Shown: one piece after another, positions 1 through 12,562 of the stretch
Position numbering within the stretch: position 1 is the first letter of the stretch
How the letters are laid out: the number at the start of each line of letters is the position of its first letter
Source of the DNA: Saturnia japonica
Lineage: Eukaryota; Arthropoda; Insecta; Lepidoptera; Saturniidae
Direction of reading: 5' to 3'
DNA length: 64,000 nucleotides
Assembly: GCA_033032175.1 (NCBI GenBank)
Contig: CM065318.1
Coordinates: 8,494,001 to 8,558,000 of the forward strand
Notes under the pieces: generated by a model
What the model was told of the DNA's origin: nothing
Databases searched by the model: none
The model's input: only the letters and a program-made list of their open reading frames with translations
Translations under genes and position numbers: made by a program

Positions 1-350
1 TCAACTACATTATACCCTCAAAATTAAATTCACAGCGATTGGATTAACAATTGTAAGTGTCAACTCCGCTTGTTTGGTTAGTGGCACCCTTTTAATGATA
101 TGCGTGGAACATATACAAAGATATAAGAGAGGTATGGTACAGATAAATTTCTTTGGAGATTTCTTTGTACTTGGGGCAGTCAAACTTACCCTAGAGAAGA
201 CCGCAGCTAAATTACCTTTTGGGCTTCCAGAGGTTTTTGGGATAGGGGTGTTCGAGGTCAGCAACGCGCTAGTGATACCTGCATGCGTCCATAGGCTAAG
301 ATAGCCGCCTACCATCAGGCGAGCCGTATGCTCGTTTGCCAGCTTTGTTA
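1..350 (+). repeat. LINE-type 3' end, interspersed repeat
   Basis: The stretch ends with a segment around 285-335 (CATCAGGCGAGCCGTATGCT and onward) followed by a short A-rich run near 352-361. The same core occurs inverted at 50380-50545 and 61905-62160, including the phrase ACTAGCGCGTTGC/ACC. This is the style of the 3' untranslated tail of lepidopteran non-LTR elements. The open frames across it resemble no known protein. Family assignment is inferred from recurrence inside this window. Confidence 0.55.
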
Positions 351-359
351 TATAAAAAA

Positions 360-2150
360 AACTATCTGGCTCCTAGAGTATATACAAATAATTTTGTAAT
401 CTTCATTGGCATTACCTATTTTGTTTTGCGTTACTATTATAATTGAACTAATCTAATATTAAGACTTCTATACTACTATTGTAAACAGGTAGTTTGTATG
501 TTTGTAAGAATAATTTCTGGAACGAACGAATCCGATTCTGAAAATTATTCCAATAATAGGCAGTTACATTATCCCTAAATGCTATCTTATTAAATTTTAT
601 AATGTAATTAAAGTTATCGAAGAATATTTGATCGAAACCATAATTATGAATCCATAGCATGGAGTTTCCAATAGCCGCATGGCTAGCTAACAAGAAAAAA
701 AATTGTCGTCGAGCACATATAAGTGTTTTCCGACAGCTGCACTTGAGAGCTAGTTCCCGTCTTGGCTTATCACATCACCACTTACAATTAGGTGAGATTG
801 TAGTGAAACGTTAAAGTCACAATACAATATATTTAAAAAATGTTCAACTTTACACATGTAATTGAGGCCACGAGAACCAATGTGGTTTTAGTCTTATCTG
901 CTTTTCCAGGTAAATTGATGTATTAACATATTAATAATCTAAATATCTACTTTTTCAAAATCATAATGGCTTAAAGTTATTAAATTCATGCTACCATTTA
1001 TGTTAGTATAACGTAAATAACTTGGCCATTATAGTTATGTAAAAGCACAATTTTAGATTAAGAATATGTCAACAGATGACATTATCGAAAAAAGCTAATA
1101 GGTCACTCTGGTTCTCGTGCTCCCAATTATTATGAATTAGTAAAAAGGCATTTAGCGTACTTCAGAAAAATACCTGTTTATGTTATGTAAAAAAAAAAAA
1201 AAAAAACCAAACTGTTTGTTTCACCACATTCTTAAACAACAGCCGGCACAGCATCGGTTTGTCTTTCATATTTCATGTTTTCGATCCAGTTTAATTAACT
1301 TCAGTTTAATGCTAATTAGTAAGCTTTTACAAATGGATCTGAGTAGTATTTACTTCTACTGGTTCAAATATAGACAATAAATTAAAATACATTTTGAATA
1401 ACAACTTCCATTTAAGTATGAGAAATAAACAGGCCAAGAAGACATTATAGAAATACCGAAAATACTACTTATTGTCTTTTTTAAATTTCTAAGATCTATA
1501 ATAATCTATTCTGCCTGTATATGCCTTTTTCAAATGTATGCAATTAAATAACTTGGTGTAAAAGATTAATTATACATTCAATCATTCATTAACTCTTAAA
1601 TAACGTCGTAAGAAATCTGTGTCAAAGTATATACTTGATAAAAGATGTTATATCATAATATTCAAAATAAACGTGGATCTATCTAAAAGCTCGTACGTAA
1701 CCAAAACAAAGACATCAACGCTCAACATAATCAAGTAAGCAATGTTAATCATTTAAAGTTATTTAAAAGAGTAATCTCGTTTAAAAATAAATTGATAATT
1801 ATAATTATTAGAAATTATGTTTCAGCTAATATTTTTTCATATAAATAAATCCTACCAATCCATTTTATACATATTACTAAAATTACAAAATACGTCAAAG
1901 ATGTACAGAATGCTCAAGTTGTTTAAAAATTTAATACAACAATTGGAACTTTTCAGGGAATAGGGCAGACATTTTTTTAAATAACTGAGATATTTTTTTT
2001 TTAATTTAAGTTTTAGAATTTATAAAGTAAATAATATATACTATTTTAACATACTTACTTCCAGCACACTGCAGAAAAACTTGAGAACCTCCACTAGTTC
2101 ACGTTTAATAATATCAGTCAATCACCAAATATATACATGATAGCATTGAT
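360..2150. other. AT-rich stretch without recognisable gene
   Basis: Contains a short repeat at about 715-830 (AGCTAGTTC followed by a GGTGAGATTGTAG phrase), which resembles 60470-60580 and is probably a LINE tail. It also has an A-run at 1187-1205. I see no exon, RNA gene or structured element otherwise. Confidence 0.5.
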
Positions 2151-2535
2151 AGAGCACAATCGTAGTATTTTGTAGTACCGTAGCACATGTAGAGGCGTGT
2201 CGAGTATTCGATGCGCCGGTGCACGAACAGCTGTTCGCGTACTATAGTCAATTACCGCCGCAAAGTTTCAGTCTCTCGTCACGATAATTTATCAAAGGTA
2301 AATTATGGAGAGTCCACAGATAACAGTAGAGATCTCGTAGAAAGCCGGCGGCGGCATGACGCGTAACAAGCGGGCGGCTCCGCCGCACACGCCGCCGCAC
2401 TAATCAGTAATCGTTGCTGGGAAGGGAGGCTGCGTCGCTCTTCCCTCTTGTCCCAAACGCCTCACCTCCGCCTCGCCCCGCTTCATACCCCGCACTTAGC
2501 GTTCGTCCGAAGGGGTAGACGCCGATTCCGGTGAG
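2150..2535 (+). promoter_or_regulatory. CpG-rich island, candidate promoter and untranslated first exon
   Basis: This island is much richer in G, C and CpG than its AT-rich surroundings. A 14-bp perfect palindrome CGAACAGCTGTTCG (2224-2237), centred on an E-box CAGCTG, precedes an arthropod-style initiator TCAGTC at 2268-2273. The island ends at CCG followed by GTGAGA at 2531, a good splice-donor sequence. The only ATGs inside open very short frames, so if this is an exon it is a 5' untranslated leader. The gene it would belong to is not visible in the window. A transposon-derived CpG-rich fragment is the alternative. Confidence 0.4.
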
Positions 2536-3022
2536 AAAAAACCATTTTTATTTGTTTTTCATAATCGTATCCTACCTAACATTTTTTCATGATTTTTTTA
2601 ACGGTACCTATTATTGTTGGCTTAAGTAATATACAAAAATTAACGAATAAATATTTTATTAAGTAAAAGTTCATAATTTGTTTTTAGTGTATTACCTACG
2701 TAAATAGGTGCAGTCTAATCATATTATACTCAACTAAAAACTTGTTAAAAATGGTAAAAATCTAAGATCTTAGCCAACGTAATCTAACATGAAATGTAAT
2801 AGCACAGAAATATAGATATCCATGTATACGCGGGCGTAGCTATAACTTTCTCATGGCGAGTCCAGCATCGCACAAAGATAAACTAGTTGTCGCCCGTGAG
2901 TTCACAGTTTACACCATTACAAAGAATAACAGTAATGGCAATAGAATCAATTAATTGGGTAAATTGGAACAATATATGTTTCGTATCACAAACAAGTAAC
3001 TTTCTTACTTTAAATATATGTA

Positions 3023-3430
3023 AAGGGTGTCTCAGAATGTTTTTCGTTTTTAGATGTTAAATAAAAAACAAAATATCAATGAAATCTCGTTTTATTTAAT
3101 GTTAATTTAAAGAGCAATTCTTGAAGTTTATTTATGAAAAACAACCGTTTGCAAATGCGCACCATTCATTTGTTCACACTCATTTAACCTGGAGCTAAAA
3201 TTTTCAATAACTCGCTGGAGCATCGCTCTTGGGATAGAGTTGATTTCTTCATTGATTCTTTGCTTCAAAACATTCAGGTTGGGTGGCAATGGATTATTTT
3301 TAGGTAGCCCCATAGGAAGAAATCAGCAGGCGTTATATCAGGGCTCCTCGGTGGCCAATTGAGAATAAAGAAATATATCCGCTCTGGATGATGAAACACT
3401 TACATCCTTTGGGATTTTATAATGTTTTTC
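3023..3430 (-). pseudogene. 3' fragment of a Tc1/mariner-superfamily transposase (DD41-type relative)
   Basis: Read on the minus strand, the fragment encodes the catalytic end of a transposase (SPDITPADFFLWGYLK). A frameshift follows, then a 61-codon tail (3128-3313) with the R-x-NEEINSIPRAM-type C-terminus. That C-terminus is shared with the elements at 23400-24698 and 54263-55565. The left edge begins GGGTGTCTCAGAATG just after a TA, matching the GGTGTCCAGAA-type terminus of the better copy. The N-terminal two thirds and the other terminus are missing, so the copy is dead. Confidence 0.65.
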
Positions 3431-3475
3431 ATATCTGTCCACTAAAATAGTCCAATCAAGTGCAGAACCTAGGAT

Positions 3476-3811
3476 TTAAAGGGGCTTACTTTTAACATTT
3501 ACTGTTGAGCCTTCTTTTAAAAAGTTAATTTGTCTCCTGGTAATGGTCAATCCTTTTTGATCTTTAGCTACTGAAAGACTTACTGTTTCACGGATGAACT
3601 GAAGTACGCTATCATAGCGACGTGAGTAGTGACCCCTATAAAGAAGCACCTTGCATCCTACTAATAAGTGCCTGACTGTACCTATTGCCTCGCCACAAGT
3701 AAAACAAGATTTTTCAGAGGCTCTCCCCCATCTTACTAAGTTACTCTGGTCTGGGAGGGTCATTTGGAAGGCATTAAGATAAAATTTTAGTAGGGCAGGA
3801 GAACCAGTCAT
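3476..3811 (-). pseudogene. C-terminal fragment of an R2/R4-like non-LTR retrotransposon ORF
   Basis: A 111-codon frame contains a CCHC zinc-knuckle, C-x2-C-x8-H-x4-C (CFTCGEAIGTVRHLLVGC), and a following RYDSVLQFI-type segment. These features lie between the reverse transcriptase and endonuclease of site-specific R2/R4-clade LINEs. The preceding LPDQSNLVRWGR resembles the thumb end of such proteins. No reverse transcriptase core or endonuclease is seen, so this is a truncated relic abutting a DNA-transposon fragment. Clade assignment is from motif memory and not certain. Confidence 0.5.
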
Positions 3812-4639
3812 ATAACAAGGCGCGCTACTTTAGTGTTACTGGGATGCAGAACTCACCTATGGCTAACTACCCATTTTGGATTTCTAAATTCATTGCGTGC
3901 ACTCTATAGGTGTCATTTTCATCTTGTTGTAGAAAGGATTTTATTATGTCCCGGTCATCCTTTTTTTTACTGAAACCAAACAAAACTAACCAAACCAAAC
4001 CAAAGTAAGTTTAGGTATTTTCTGTAAATTTACAAAAATGTATAGTTAAATAAGCGAAGATATAATGTAAGCTAATTTTACAGTATCAGTAACCCAACGT
4101 ATAATTTATAATTCAGCGTAGTGTGAAACGCTTTTCCTCCTACGGGTGGTTAACTCGACGGTAATTGTCGATCGGGAGTTCTTATCATAACTTGATAAAT
4201 ATCTTGCAAATTCAATTATTTACAATCTTTAATGCGTAATACATTTTTGAAATTGCCGATTTTAGCAAAGTAACGATTAAAAGATAATAAAAAGAATTTA
4301 TGTTATACAATTTATGTTACTTAAAGCACTATAACATGTTATTAAAATACCGTCGAATTATAAACGATATGCGATTTCTATATGATTTAGTTAACTCAAT
4401 AACAGATTGCCCAGAACTTTTAAATAAATTATATCTGTGAGTACGCAGTAAGCGTACTAGGAATTCCAGTTTGTTCGCAATTTCGTCTGTAAAGCATACA
4501 TATGCTCAAAACTCCGTCCTTTACAGGTGTACTATACAATACAATAAGCTTTTCAATGATATTGATATTTTCCACCTAAGTCGAATGCAGTTTCTCAAAT
4601 CGGTTTCGAAAAGGTTAGTTCAGGAGTAATTACAGGAAA

Positions 4640-4696
4640 CTTAAAACACACTCACACGCATACACATACACGCATAAACACACAAACACTCACATT
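4640..4696 (+). repeat. CA-rich microsatellite
   Basis: Imperfect run of CACA and CATACA units (ACACACTCACACGCATACAC and onward). Intergenic, no function implied. Confidence 0.7.
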
Positions 4697-4974
4697 ACTT
4701 ATTAAACATCTTCTTAAATAGACTCGTACACACTATCGTTATCGTTAGGTATAAGTATAAAATGTATTCTTAATTGGCACTTTAGAATTATATTCTATTT
4801 TACAATTTTTAAAATATGCTGTGAAGTTTGTATAGCATAAATAAATAAATTAATTAATTCAGTGAAACAAAATTTTTATCAAAAAAATTCATTTAATAAT
4901 AAAATTGTTAGGTATGTCTTTTTCCCCTTTTAAAAAAGGGTTACTCAATTCATATTTGGAAAGTGTATTTTTTT

Positions 4975-5175
4975 GTCTGAATGTTCTGCCATCTGTTCTT
5001 TGTTTATGAACCGATTTGGATAATTATTTTTTCGTTGGATAAGGGTTAACTCAAGAGTAGTCCCAAATTGTTGTCATTGGACCTTCAACTTAGAAGACTC
5101 TTCAAAATTCTTGTATATGGTTTTCTTTTTTGTTAAAAATTTCTTGTTTAAATTAATTTATTATGTAAAACCAGA
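4975..5175 (+). repeat. Interspersed repeat, family G copy 1
   Basis: Carries TTTGTTTATGAACCGATT, a TTTTTTCGTTGGA phrase, a CCTTCAACTTAGAAGA phrase and a CTTTTTTGTTAAAAATT phrase, in the same order as 8540-8760. The second half recurs at 51950-52120. No coding content. Probably the tail of a LINE or Helitron-type repeat. Confidence 0.55.
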
Positions 5176-5446
5176 TGTGTAATAAAACCATTCCGACAAG
5201 ACAGAAAACAATGTTTTTTTTTCATCAAAAAAATAAGAAAACAAAGCAAAAATACTCTATTTTTTCGGTTAAATTTATCCCCTTCCGTTTGATTACGTCC
5301 GAAATAAGGAAACCCGGAAGGATTTTCAGCTTTTATAAATATTATACACACAATATTCACATTTATGCATACGTAATGCAATTATATTCTACATTTTCTG
5401 GGCTATTATGGAGTTCTTGCAAGCTTGCCTAACTGGATAGCAACTA

Positions 5447-7491
5447 CGTCAAAATCTGTTATAACGGCATCGAAGGGACTGCTCATATTCAGTAATAAAA
5501 ACCGATAGTCGTAACAACTGGTGATGTTTAATGTGTATCGTGCAAGTACAAACAAATCGATAGGGAATTATTAGAAAAATATATTTATTCAACTATGTAC
5601 ATTTTGTTTATTACACATAAATACAATGCATGTTATTTTTCTGTGAGCATTAAATCTGTAATTTTGGTCTGTTTGGAACACTTCTGTTGTGCATAGATAT
5701 TTTGTAATTCACGTTGTATTTTAATTAACATATCGTCATAATTGCTGTGGATATGGAACTGTTCATTAAAAAGAACAATCTTTCTTAATACACTAACAGC
5801 ATTGATACCATCATTCAAAGTTGGTACAGTAAATTGTTCTTCAGAATCTTCCTGTTCGTCATCTTCCTCTTGAACATCTCGTACAATATCATCATCCGTA
5901 ACTCGTGCGCACATTGCAATAGAGTTATTCTACATCAATGAACTCTGCTGCTTCAGTAGTAGATAAAGCAGGTCGTAATTTTTGGGCTAATTGAGCAAGA
6001 GAAATATTGTCCTCTCCATCATCATCAGTCACATCATCTGAGGTTATCGTTAAGAGGTCTTTAAAAACCAGCATGTTTAAAGCAGTTAGCTATAGTGTTT
6101 TGTGAAACGTTTTTCCATGCTTCTGATATCATCAAGATGGCATCAAGAACCGTAAAGCTTTTTTGGTCGCTACTGTCAAGGTTTTGTATTAACTTAAACA
6201 CTTGCAGTCTTCTATAGTGAGATTTTAAACACCTTATTACACCTTGGTCCATTGGTTGCAATACAGATGTAACATTTGGTGGTAAGAACACAAGTTTAAT
6301 GCATTTTAGATTAGTAACAGCCGGATGAGCAGGACAGTTATCAACCAAAAGTAAAACTTTATGTTTGTTTCCTTTCAATTCAGCGTCCCAGTTTCTTAAC
6401 CATCTCTCAAAAATGTCCGATGTCATCCATGACTTCACATTGTTTTCATACGTTACCGGCAGTGAGTGTATGTTTTTAAAGCATCTTGGTTTCTTAGATT
6501 TGCCAATAACTAAAAGCTTTCTTTTACAGGATCCTGTCATATTTGCTGCAAGCATGATCGTTAATCTTGTCTTAGACATTTTTTCTCCCGAACAATTCTC
6601 TCCTATGAACTTTAAAGTCTTGTTTGGTTTCATATTGTAAAAAAGTCCACTTTCGTCTGCGTTAAAAATATTATCTGGTCCGTAGCCTTCGAATAATGTA
6701 GGCCACTTTTGCGTTATACATTCTTCTACAGTATCCTTATCAACACTAGCAGCTTCACCACTCATTTTCCCGCCGACAATACCGTGCCTAGCCCGGAAAC
6801 GTTGAATCCAACTAGACGAGCAAACAAAATCTTCGCCAAAACGTTGAGCAAAATCGTTAGCTTTTTGTTGATGTTCAAAAAATTATTGCCATAAAGCATT
6901 TCAATTTTTTCCGCTCTTTCCAAATGGTTGAAAATGTCGAGTGTGATACACCATATTCCTTTGCTAAGTCTTTGTTTGAAATTCCGCTCTCTAGCTTGGA
7001 TATAATACGCGATTTTTCTTCAATATTAATTTGTTTTCTTTTTCTTTGCGACATTTTGAAAGTTTCACGAATAACTTCATAAAGTTTTGGTGCGTCTTGT
7101 GTATAGATAAGTAACAAACTAACTAAAGAGATATGAAGAAGCGGGCTTTGACTCTACTGCATGCACGTGTTTTGTTTCTAAGAATTAGAAAAGACCCTAC
7201 ACTAAACTAAACCCTATTGTTTTCTTTCCTGATTTTAATAGCCATTGAAGACAAATGTGGATACCTATTCAAATTGTTTACAATACAGCTTAGCCGGTCG
7301 TTCTAACAGATCTAATTCTCCGAAATATTAGTTAAATGTGTTCTTTTTATGAGGTATGTCGTTATTAGCAATGTCGTATAAAGCAATGTTTTTAATAAAG
7401 CGGCCATATAGCATTCAGCCGGGACCTTTGTTCTAGGTTATTATAACCGGCATGTTGTTCTAAACGATGTCGCAGTAAACGGTTTTGACTG
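5447..7491 (-). mobile_element. Tigger/pogo-like DNA transposon, decayed
   Basis: The element is bounded by TA at 5445-5446 and TA at 7492-7493. The right terminus, read inward, is CAGTCAAAACCGTTTACTGC and the left is CGTCAAAATCTGTTATAACG. These are imperfect inverted repeats with a TA target site, as expected of pogo/Tigger elements. Inside is a minus-strand transposase relic (see the separate entry). Length of about 2.0 kb fits a nearly complete, slightly deleted copy. Confidence 0.75.
5633..7054 (-). pseudogene. Tigger/pogo transposase relic (CENP-B-like HTH plus DDE domain)
   Basis: In order on the minus strand the relic shows three parts. First is a psq/CENP-B helix-turn-helix (from MSQRKRKQINIEEKS, including KDLAKEYGVSHSTFSTIWKE), about 7054 to 6880. 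Second is the end of a second DNA-binding helix block (SSSWIQRFRARHGI) at about 6800. Third is a DDE_1 catalytic core in 6061-6765. The core has NADESGLFYNM, VDNCPAHP and LPPNVTSVLQPMDQGVI, with 30 residues between the last two acidic residues (DD30D). Part of the linker between the HTH blocks is missing with a frameshift. An extra T near 6062 and a second shift near 5925 break the acidic C-terminal tail, which continues to 5633. Domain identity is strong; the gene is not translatable as one protein. Confidence 0.85.
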
Positions 7492-7499
7492 TATCATAT

Positions 7500-8540
7500 T
7501 GAGAGATTAGTTTCACTGTGCTATAAGCGGTTCATATTACAATTGTACTGTCGATGAATCTTTTTCATTTGGCTGTTGCCGCTGATGTTCTTATATATTA
7601 TAATCATTATCAATTGCCAGTAAAAGTTTAGTTAGGTTTTTTTTGGACCCATTTAAGCAAATTTTAACCTCAATTTTTTATAACCAAAGCACTAATAGAT
7701 ACATATATATATACGCAGAACCGACATCAGAAGCCTACAAAATGTTCTGTAGTTCATTTATGTTCTCTTTTTAATTAAATATGTTATCTTATAACTAACT
7801 ATTCTTTTAGTAAGTAGTAGGTATAAGTTATGATGGAATTGGCAAGTCCTTGGAGATAAAAATCCCTAAATAAAATTGAGATTTCAAACAATAGATCAGT
7901 CTAAAATATTCGGATCAAAAACGTTCAAGATTTAAAAAAATAGTCGTTTGAAAACTTCCACCCAGAAAATCATACTCATCTGGTGTTTGAAGCTCCAAGA
8001 TTAAAATTTCAAGTTTGGCACATAGTAGACAGTGCATGCCGTCACGAGCGGTTCGTACTATCGTCCCCCTTCTCATAAAGGGGAGGGAGTCTATTGTTCT
8101 GCCAGGTGAGGGCAGGTCACGGGTGACATTCTATGGAACTAAAAGACAATAATCACGTAAAAGGGATTTTAACTTTAATTTCTGTGAATATGGTTTGTAA
8201 TATTCCCTATATATAACATTTTAATGAAGGAAATAACTGTGATATTTATTTTATTATTTTTATTTATATATCATATCTAGCATAACTATATATCAAAGTA
8301 GTAAGGTAGAAATTGAACTTTTACATCCTAAATTGATAATTTTTACGATTCACGTTTACTTTACTTACTTATAAAATTTTAATTTCACCATATAACTTAA
8401 AACGGCCAGAGAAGCTTTTAACACGTTACTGATTGGCATCGATTCAAGATTCAATTTTAGATCAACTTTGCTGCATAACTTTTTAACCGGTTACAAAAAA
8501 AGGAGGTTCTTGAGTTTCTAATATATATATAGTATATATA
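7500..8540. other. AT-rich intergenic stretch, nothing recognised
   Basis: No exon, RNA gene or terminal-repeat element was seen. A short GC-richer patch lies at 8030-8130. Confidence 0.4.
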
Positions 8541-8945
8541 TTTTATGGATGTTCAGAAATAACTTCTTTGTTTATGAACCGATTAAGAGGATATTTTTTT
8601 CGTTGGAAAGAGTGGTTCCATTTTAATTTCATTGACATTGGTACTTCGACTTCGAAGATAAATAAGGGAACTCATCAAAATAATTGAAGTTATCTTTTTT
8701 GTTTTGCTTAAGAAATATTTTAATACATATAGGTTAGAATCTGTATAAGTAAAAATTAAAAGCTGTTCGTTGGTAAACGCATCACCTGAGAATGGCTGGA
8801 CCAATTTGAAAAAAAAAAAGTCTGAAATGTTAGTAACAGTTTGAATTTTTTTTATAGTATCATGACAAATTGACGATTCTAACCCTGATGGTAAGCACAG
8901 TGAATCCAAATACAACGGTGGTGACCGAGAGACCGACAATTCACC
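8540..8945 (+). repeat. Interspersed repeat, family G copy 2
   Basis: Shares TTTGTTTATGAACCGATT, TTTTTTCGTTGGA and a TTCGACTTCGAAGATAA phrase with copies at 4975-5175 and 51950-52120. The 118-codon antisense frame here has no resemblance to a protein family and is best read as a chance opening in repeat DNA. Confidence 0.55.
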
Positions 8946-9689
8946 AACGGTCGCCGCTGTGAAGCCGGTCTGTATAAGGTTTTTAGGTAAAGTAAGATTA
9001 GAAGAGAAACTTACATTGCTTTTTTCTATTGGATTTTTTTATGAACTCAAGACATTTGAAGTATGGATAGCTATGTAAATTCTTTTTTGTTTTATTCGTT
9101 ATGGCCCTAAAAAAGTTATCAGGAAAACATTCTGGATATATGGCACTGTGGTCGAGTTATGGACTACACAAAAGTGTAAAACAACGTCACCAGTAGTTTT
9201 AAATAAAAACTACTATCTAAAATTTACTTGGGAATAAGAAAATTTGCTTCACATAGTGTAAGTTAGATTGTATTTATTCAACTATTATCTATTAGACTTT
9301 CCACCTGGAAATTTATATTTATCAAAAATGATAACAACAAGATCGGTGATCTATAAAGTAAAACAAAATATAAAAAAGTTAGGTTAAACACACATACCAC
9401 ACGAAGATAGTATTAATGGATTGTGCGAGGAAAGAGTTACATATAAAAGGTGTGAATACTGAGATGACAACTGATAGAGCAGAGTGGAAAAGGAACGGTA
9501 CAGTTAACAAGAAGAAGGTTAAGATAAAATCAATAAATTAAGTAAATTACGGATTGAAAACAATAAAAGATTAATTGAGGATATAATTTATATTTAAAAA
9601 AAAAAACATATATTATAAAGCTAAAATTCCACCAGTAGCGAGATTTTTTAAAATTCTTTTTATTGGTTTACCTCTATATTCACAATCTC

Positions 9690-9895
9690 TGTTTCATTCT
9701 GATGTTAAGTGCCGATGTGGCCTAAAATGGTGACACAGTAAGCCTAGGCGGTTATTTAAGATGTCCTACCAAAATGCTATAGTTTCATTACGATGTTTTC
9801 CTTCACCGAAAGTTAAGGCACATTGTAGGAATTCGAACTCACGTCGATCAACACGATGTCCGTACACGCTACCACTGAGCCATCATTGCTTTAAA
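9690..9895 (-). repeat. tRNA-derived SINE, copy 1
   Basis: Read on the minus strand it begins with a tRNA-like promoter: an A-box-like TGGCTCAGTGGTAGCGTG, then a B-box-like GAGTTCGAATTC. A tail follows containing TCGGTGAAGGAAAACATCGT. A second copy in the same orientation is at 63655-63815. No cloverleaf with a paired acceptor can be drawn, so it is a SINE and not a tRNA gene. Confidence 0.7.
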
Positions 9896-10180
9896 GTTAT
9901 AAGTATGAATCTTATTCTCGGTTTATTGTTGGTGTTTTAAACATACTCTTGACACAAAACCAACATGAATGGAACGATGACGTTGCGGAAACGTTAAGTG
10001 AATGGGTTTTGCAAAAACCAACTTTTATGCAGCGTGTCCGGAGTACAAATTGCCCAAGACAGAGATTGTCCCACACGTTGTACCGCAATGGGCTGATTGT
10101 GGATAAATTCAGTTTGCTCTCGAGGGACTATTTCTTACGAAACGTTTCGACCTGCTTCTAAGATATTTTTACGACATGTT

Positions 10181-10725
10181 AACATCACAAAGAAATTTTA
10201 GATCGTCTCATATAAATTGGATTTAACCCAATGTTTTAGGAAGAAATGCAAACATTTATTTTTCTTTCATAAGTTATTTTAAACTTTTCAAAAAATACCT
10301 AGAATATTTGTCCTGTTGATTTACTATGAGATAATGCTTGATCATTATCATCACAAAGAATTTTTAGATAGTCTCATATAAATTGGTTCAACCCAGTAAT
10401 TATAGAAGAAAATCAACTTTTCATGAATCATGAATCAATTTTTCATGAACTAAAAATATAACACATTCATCGAACATAATTAATGTTTAGAAATTTTTTA
10501 ATACCTAGAAATTTGTGCCCATGGTTTACTATGAAATAATGTTAACAACACAGAGAATTATTAGATCTTCATATAAAATTTGGATTGAACCGAGTATTTT
10601 TAGAAAAAAAAAAAAACTAAAGCATTTACTTTTCCTATAGGAACTACTTTGATTAATAATAATTAATGTTCATGATTTAAAAAAAAAAATACTTAGAAAA
10701 TGTATCGTTGGTTCGTTATGAGATA
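10181..10725 (+). repeat. Three-unit decayed tandem repeat, units of about 165-200 bp
   Basis: The phrase CATCACAAAGAAATTTTAGA starts at 10183, recurs at 10349 and, more diverged, near 10546. In each unit it is followed by CTCATATAAATTGG and a TTAACCCA/TTCAACCC phrase, then A-rich sequence, then AATACCTAGAA and TTTACTATGAGATAATG. Spacing is 166 bp and then about 197 bp. No coding potential. Could be an old satellite fragment or a duplicated transposon segment. Confidence 0.65.
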
Positions 10726-10739
10726 CCTAAATGTCTAGA

Positions 10740-12560
10740 TAAAAGGAATGAGTAATCCATCAAGTACCCTCATCATCGTTCATAACTATTAGCGAAACAA
10801 ATGACAGAAGTTGATTTCTATTAAATAAGTAAACAATAACCAGTTATGTGATTTCTTATGTAATTAACAGACGCAGGTAGCTGTAAATGTGGGGCTAAAT
10901 ATAAAATTGAATTTAGTACTCTTACCTTACTAATTAGTTCAGATTAAATTAAATAGGATTAATCGATTAAGGAACCATTTATTTAACACATCTTTATTAC
11001 ATAAAACTTTTAAAACATTGTGATGAAACTATGGCTACATACTAGAATACTAGGATATTTTCTAGCGCTCGCTTTTCTAATTAGTGTCAGCTTACAGTTG
11101 AAAATATGCTGATAAGCATCTATTGGTATATCCTGGCAGCTGTATTAATGAACCAGACATTTAGAAGTTACATCATTGTACTATCTCCGACCATACAATA
11201 ATTTAATTAAGTTATACTTTCAAAATAAAAATATGTAAGTTAGAGAAAATGAGATTCCTAGGAAAGGCAAAATTAATTAGTATTATCTAATTAAGAACAA
11301 TACTCGCTTTTATAATTAATACACGTATCGTACCCAAATTCGAGGTTTATAGTAACAAGCAGGTACTTACCACATTTCCTGTAGACCTCAATTTATAACT
11401 TGCCCTTGCACTTCCCATTTCAGCGGGAGAGCTTAACGAGCTGGCAAGGTTCTGTTATGACCGAGTTCGTACAAAGCCCATTTTATTTAAGTCAGCCTGC
11501 CAGCGAACAGTGGGAGATAAGAGATGGTCGATGTTCGGAAAACTAAGCCCAACCAAGCAATTAAACGTTAAGTATCTGTGAAACTCGCGCCGGTTGGATA
11601 AAAAGTTAAACAGGTGAAAAAAAGGAGGCCTTTGTTTTCATTTAAGATTTTAGTAAGCGAGTTCTTTCCATTTTTACTTTAGTTTATCAACAAATCTATA
11701 TATATATATATATTATTTATAAGGATCTGGAGAGTGACTGACATATCAACGCACAACCCAAACTACTGGGGTTAGGATCGTGAAAATTTGTATGCGGGTT
11801 CCTTTTATACTGTAGGTACTCACCTACAAGACCTACCTACAAGGTATCTAGGAAGAATTTTTGAATAGTCAACCCCTACAATTGTGAAAAGGAGATGAAC
11901 GTATGTATGAGAATCCGCCATTTTGGAATAGCAATCTATAAAAATTAGTATTTAGCTATTTAGTTAGAATGAGACACAATAATTTTCCGCTTAACTATTA
12001 AAATTTTTCTTTCCATAAAAACAACATTCTCAACGAAACAACGAACAGATATATGGTCTGTCAAATCCTGCATCCTCCAATTATTGATGTACAGAAAACT
12101 ACACAGTTCGAGTACCGAATTCTACAGCTCTGTAATACAAATTTAAACAATATTTGAAAAGGAATTTTATAAAACGTGAAAAATGAACTTCAGTATACCA
12201 GTGGTTTAAAAAAGTAGACTGGCTGTATCGATTTTCAGGAGATATTTCGGACGCGGCTAAAACAAGAAATCGAGCGAAGTTAGGTCAGCTGAACCTACAT
12301 TAATAATTAATATACATAACCAAATTATATATTACACTAGCGAAGTGCCCGCGACTTCGCACGCGTTTATTACTAAGTAATTATTTTCATCCCGTAATTT
12401 TATTTGTACTTATATTATTGACTATTTATTCATATAGCCTAAAAATTGAGAAATTACTTATACTTCCCGTATACAATTTTTTTTATCAAAATCCATTAAG
12501 AATTAATGAGATTTTAAATTACTGAAAATTCCTTTATTACGTTTCCTAAAATTTTCATTG
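10740..12560. other. AT-rich intergenic stretch without recognised gene
   Basis: Holds an (AT)n run at about 11696-11712 and a short family C-like start at about 12338-12370 (AGTGCCCGCGACTTCG). Nothing else recognisable. Confidence 0.4.
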
Positions 12561-12562
12561 AA

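Noticed and set aside
10..315. 101-codon minus-strand frame at the window start
   Set aside because: It overlaps a LINE 3'-end repeat whose other copies have no such frame.
8583..8939. 118-codon minus-strand frame
   Set aside because: It falls inside an interspersed repeat with other copies in the window and matches no protein family.
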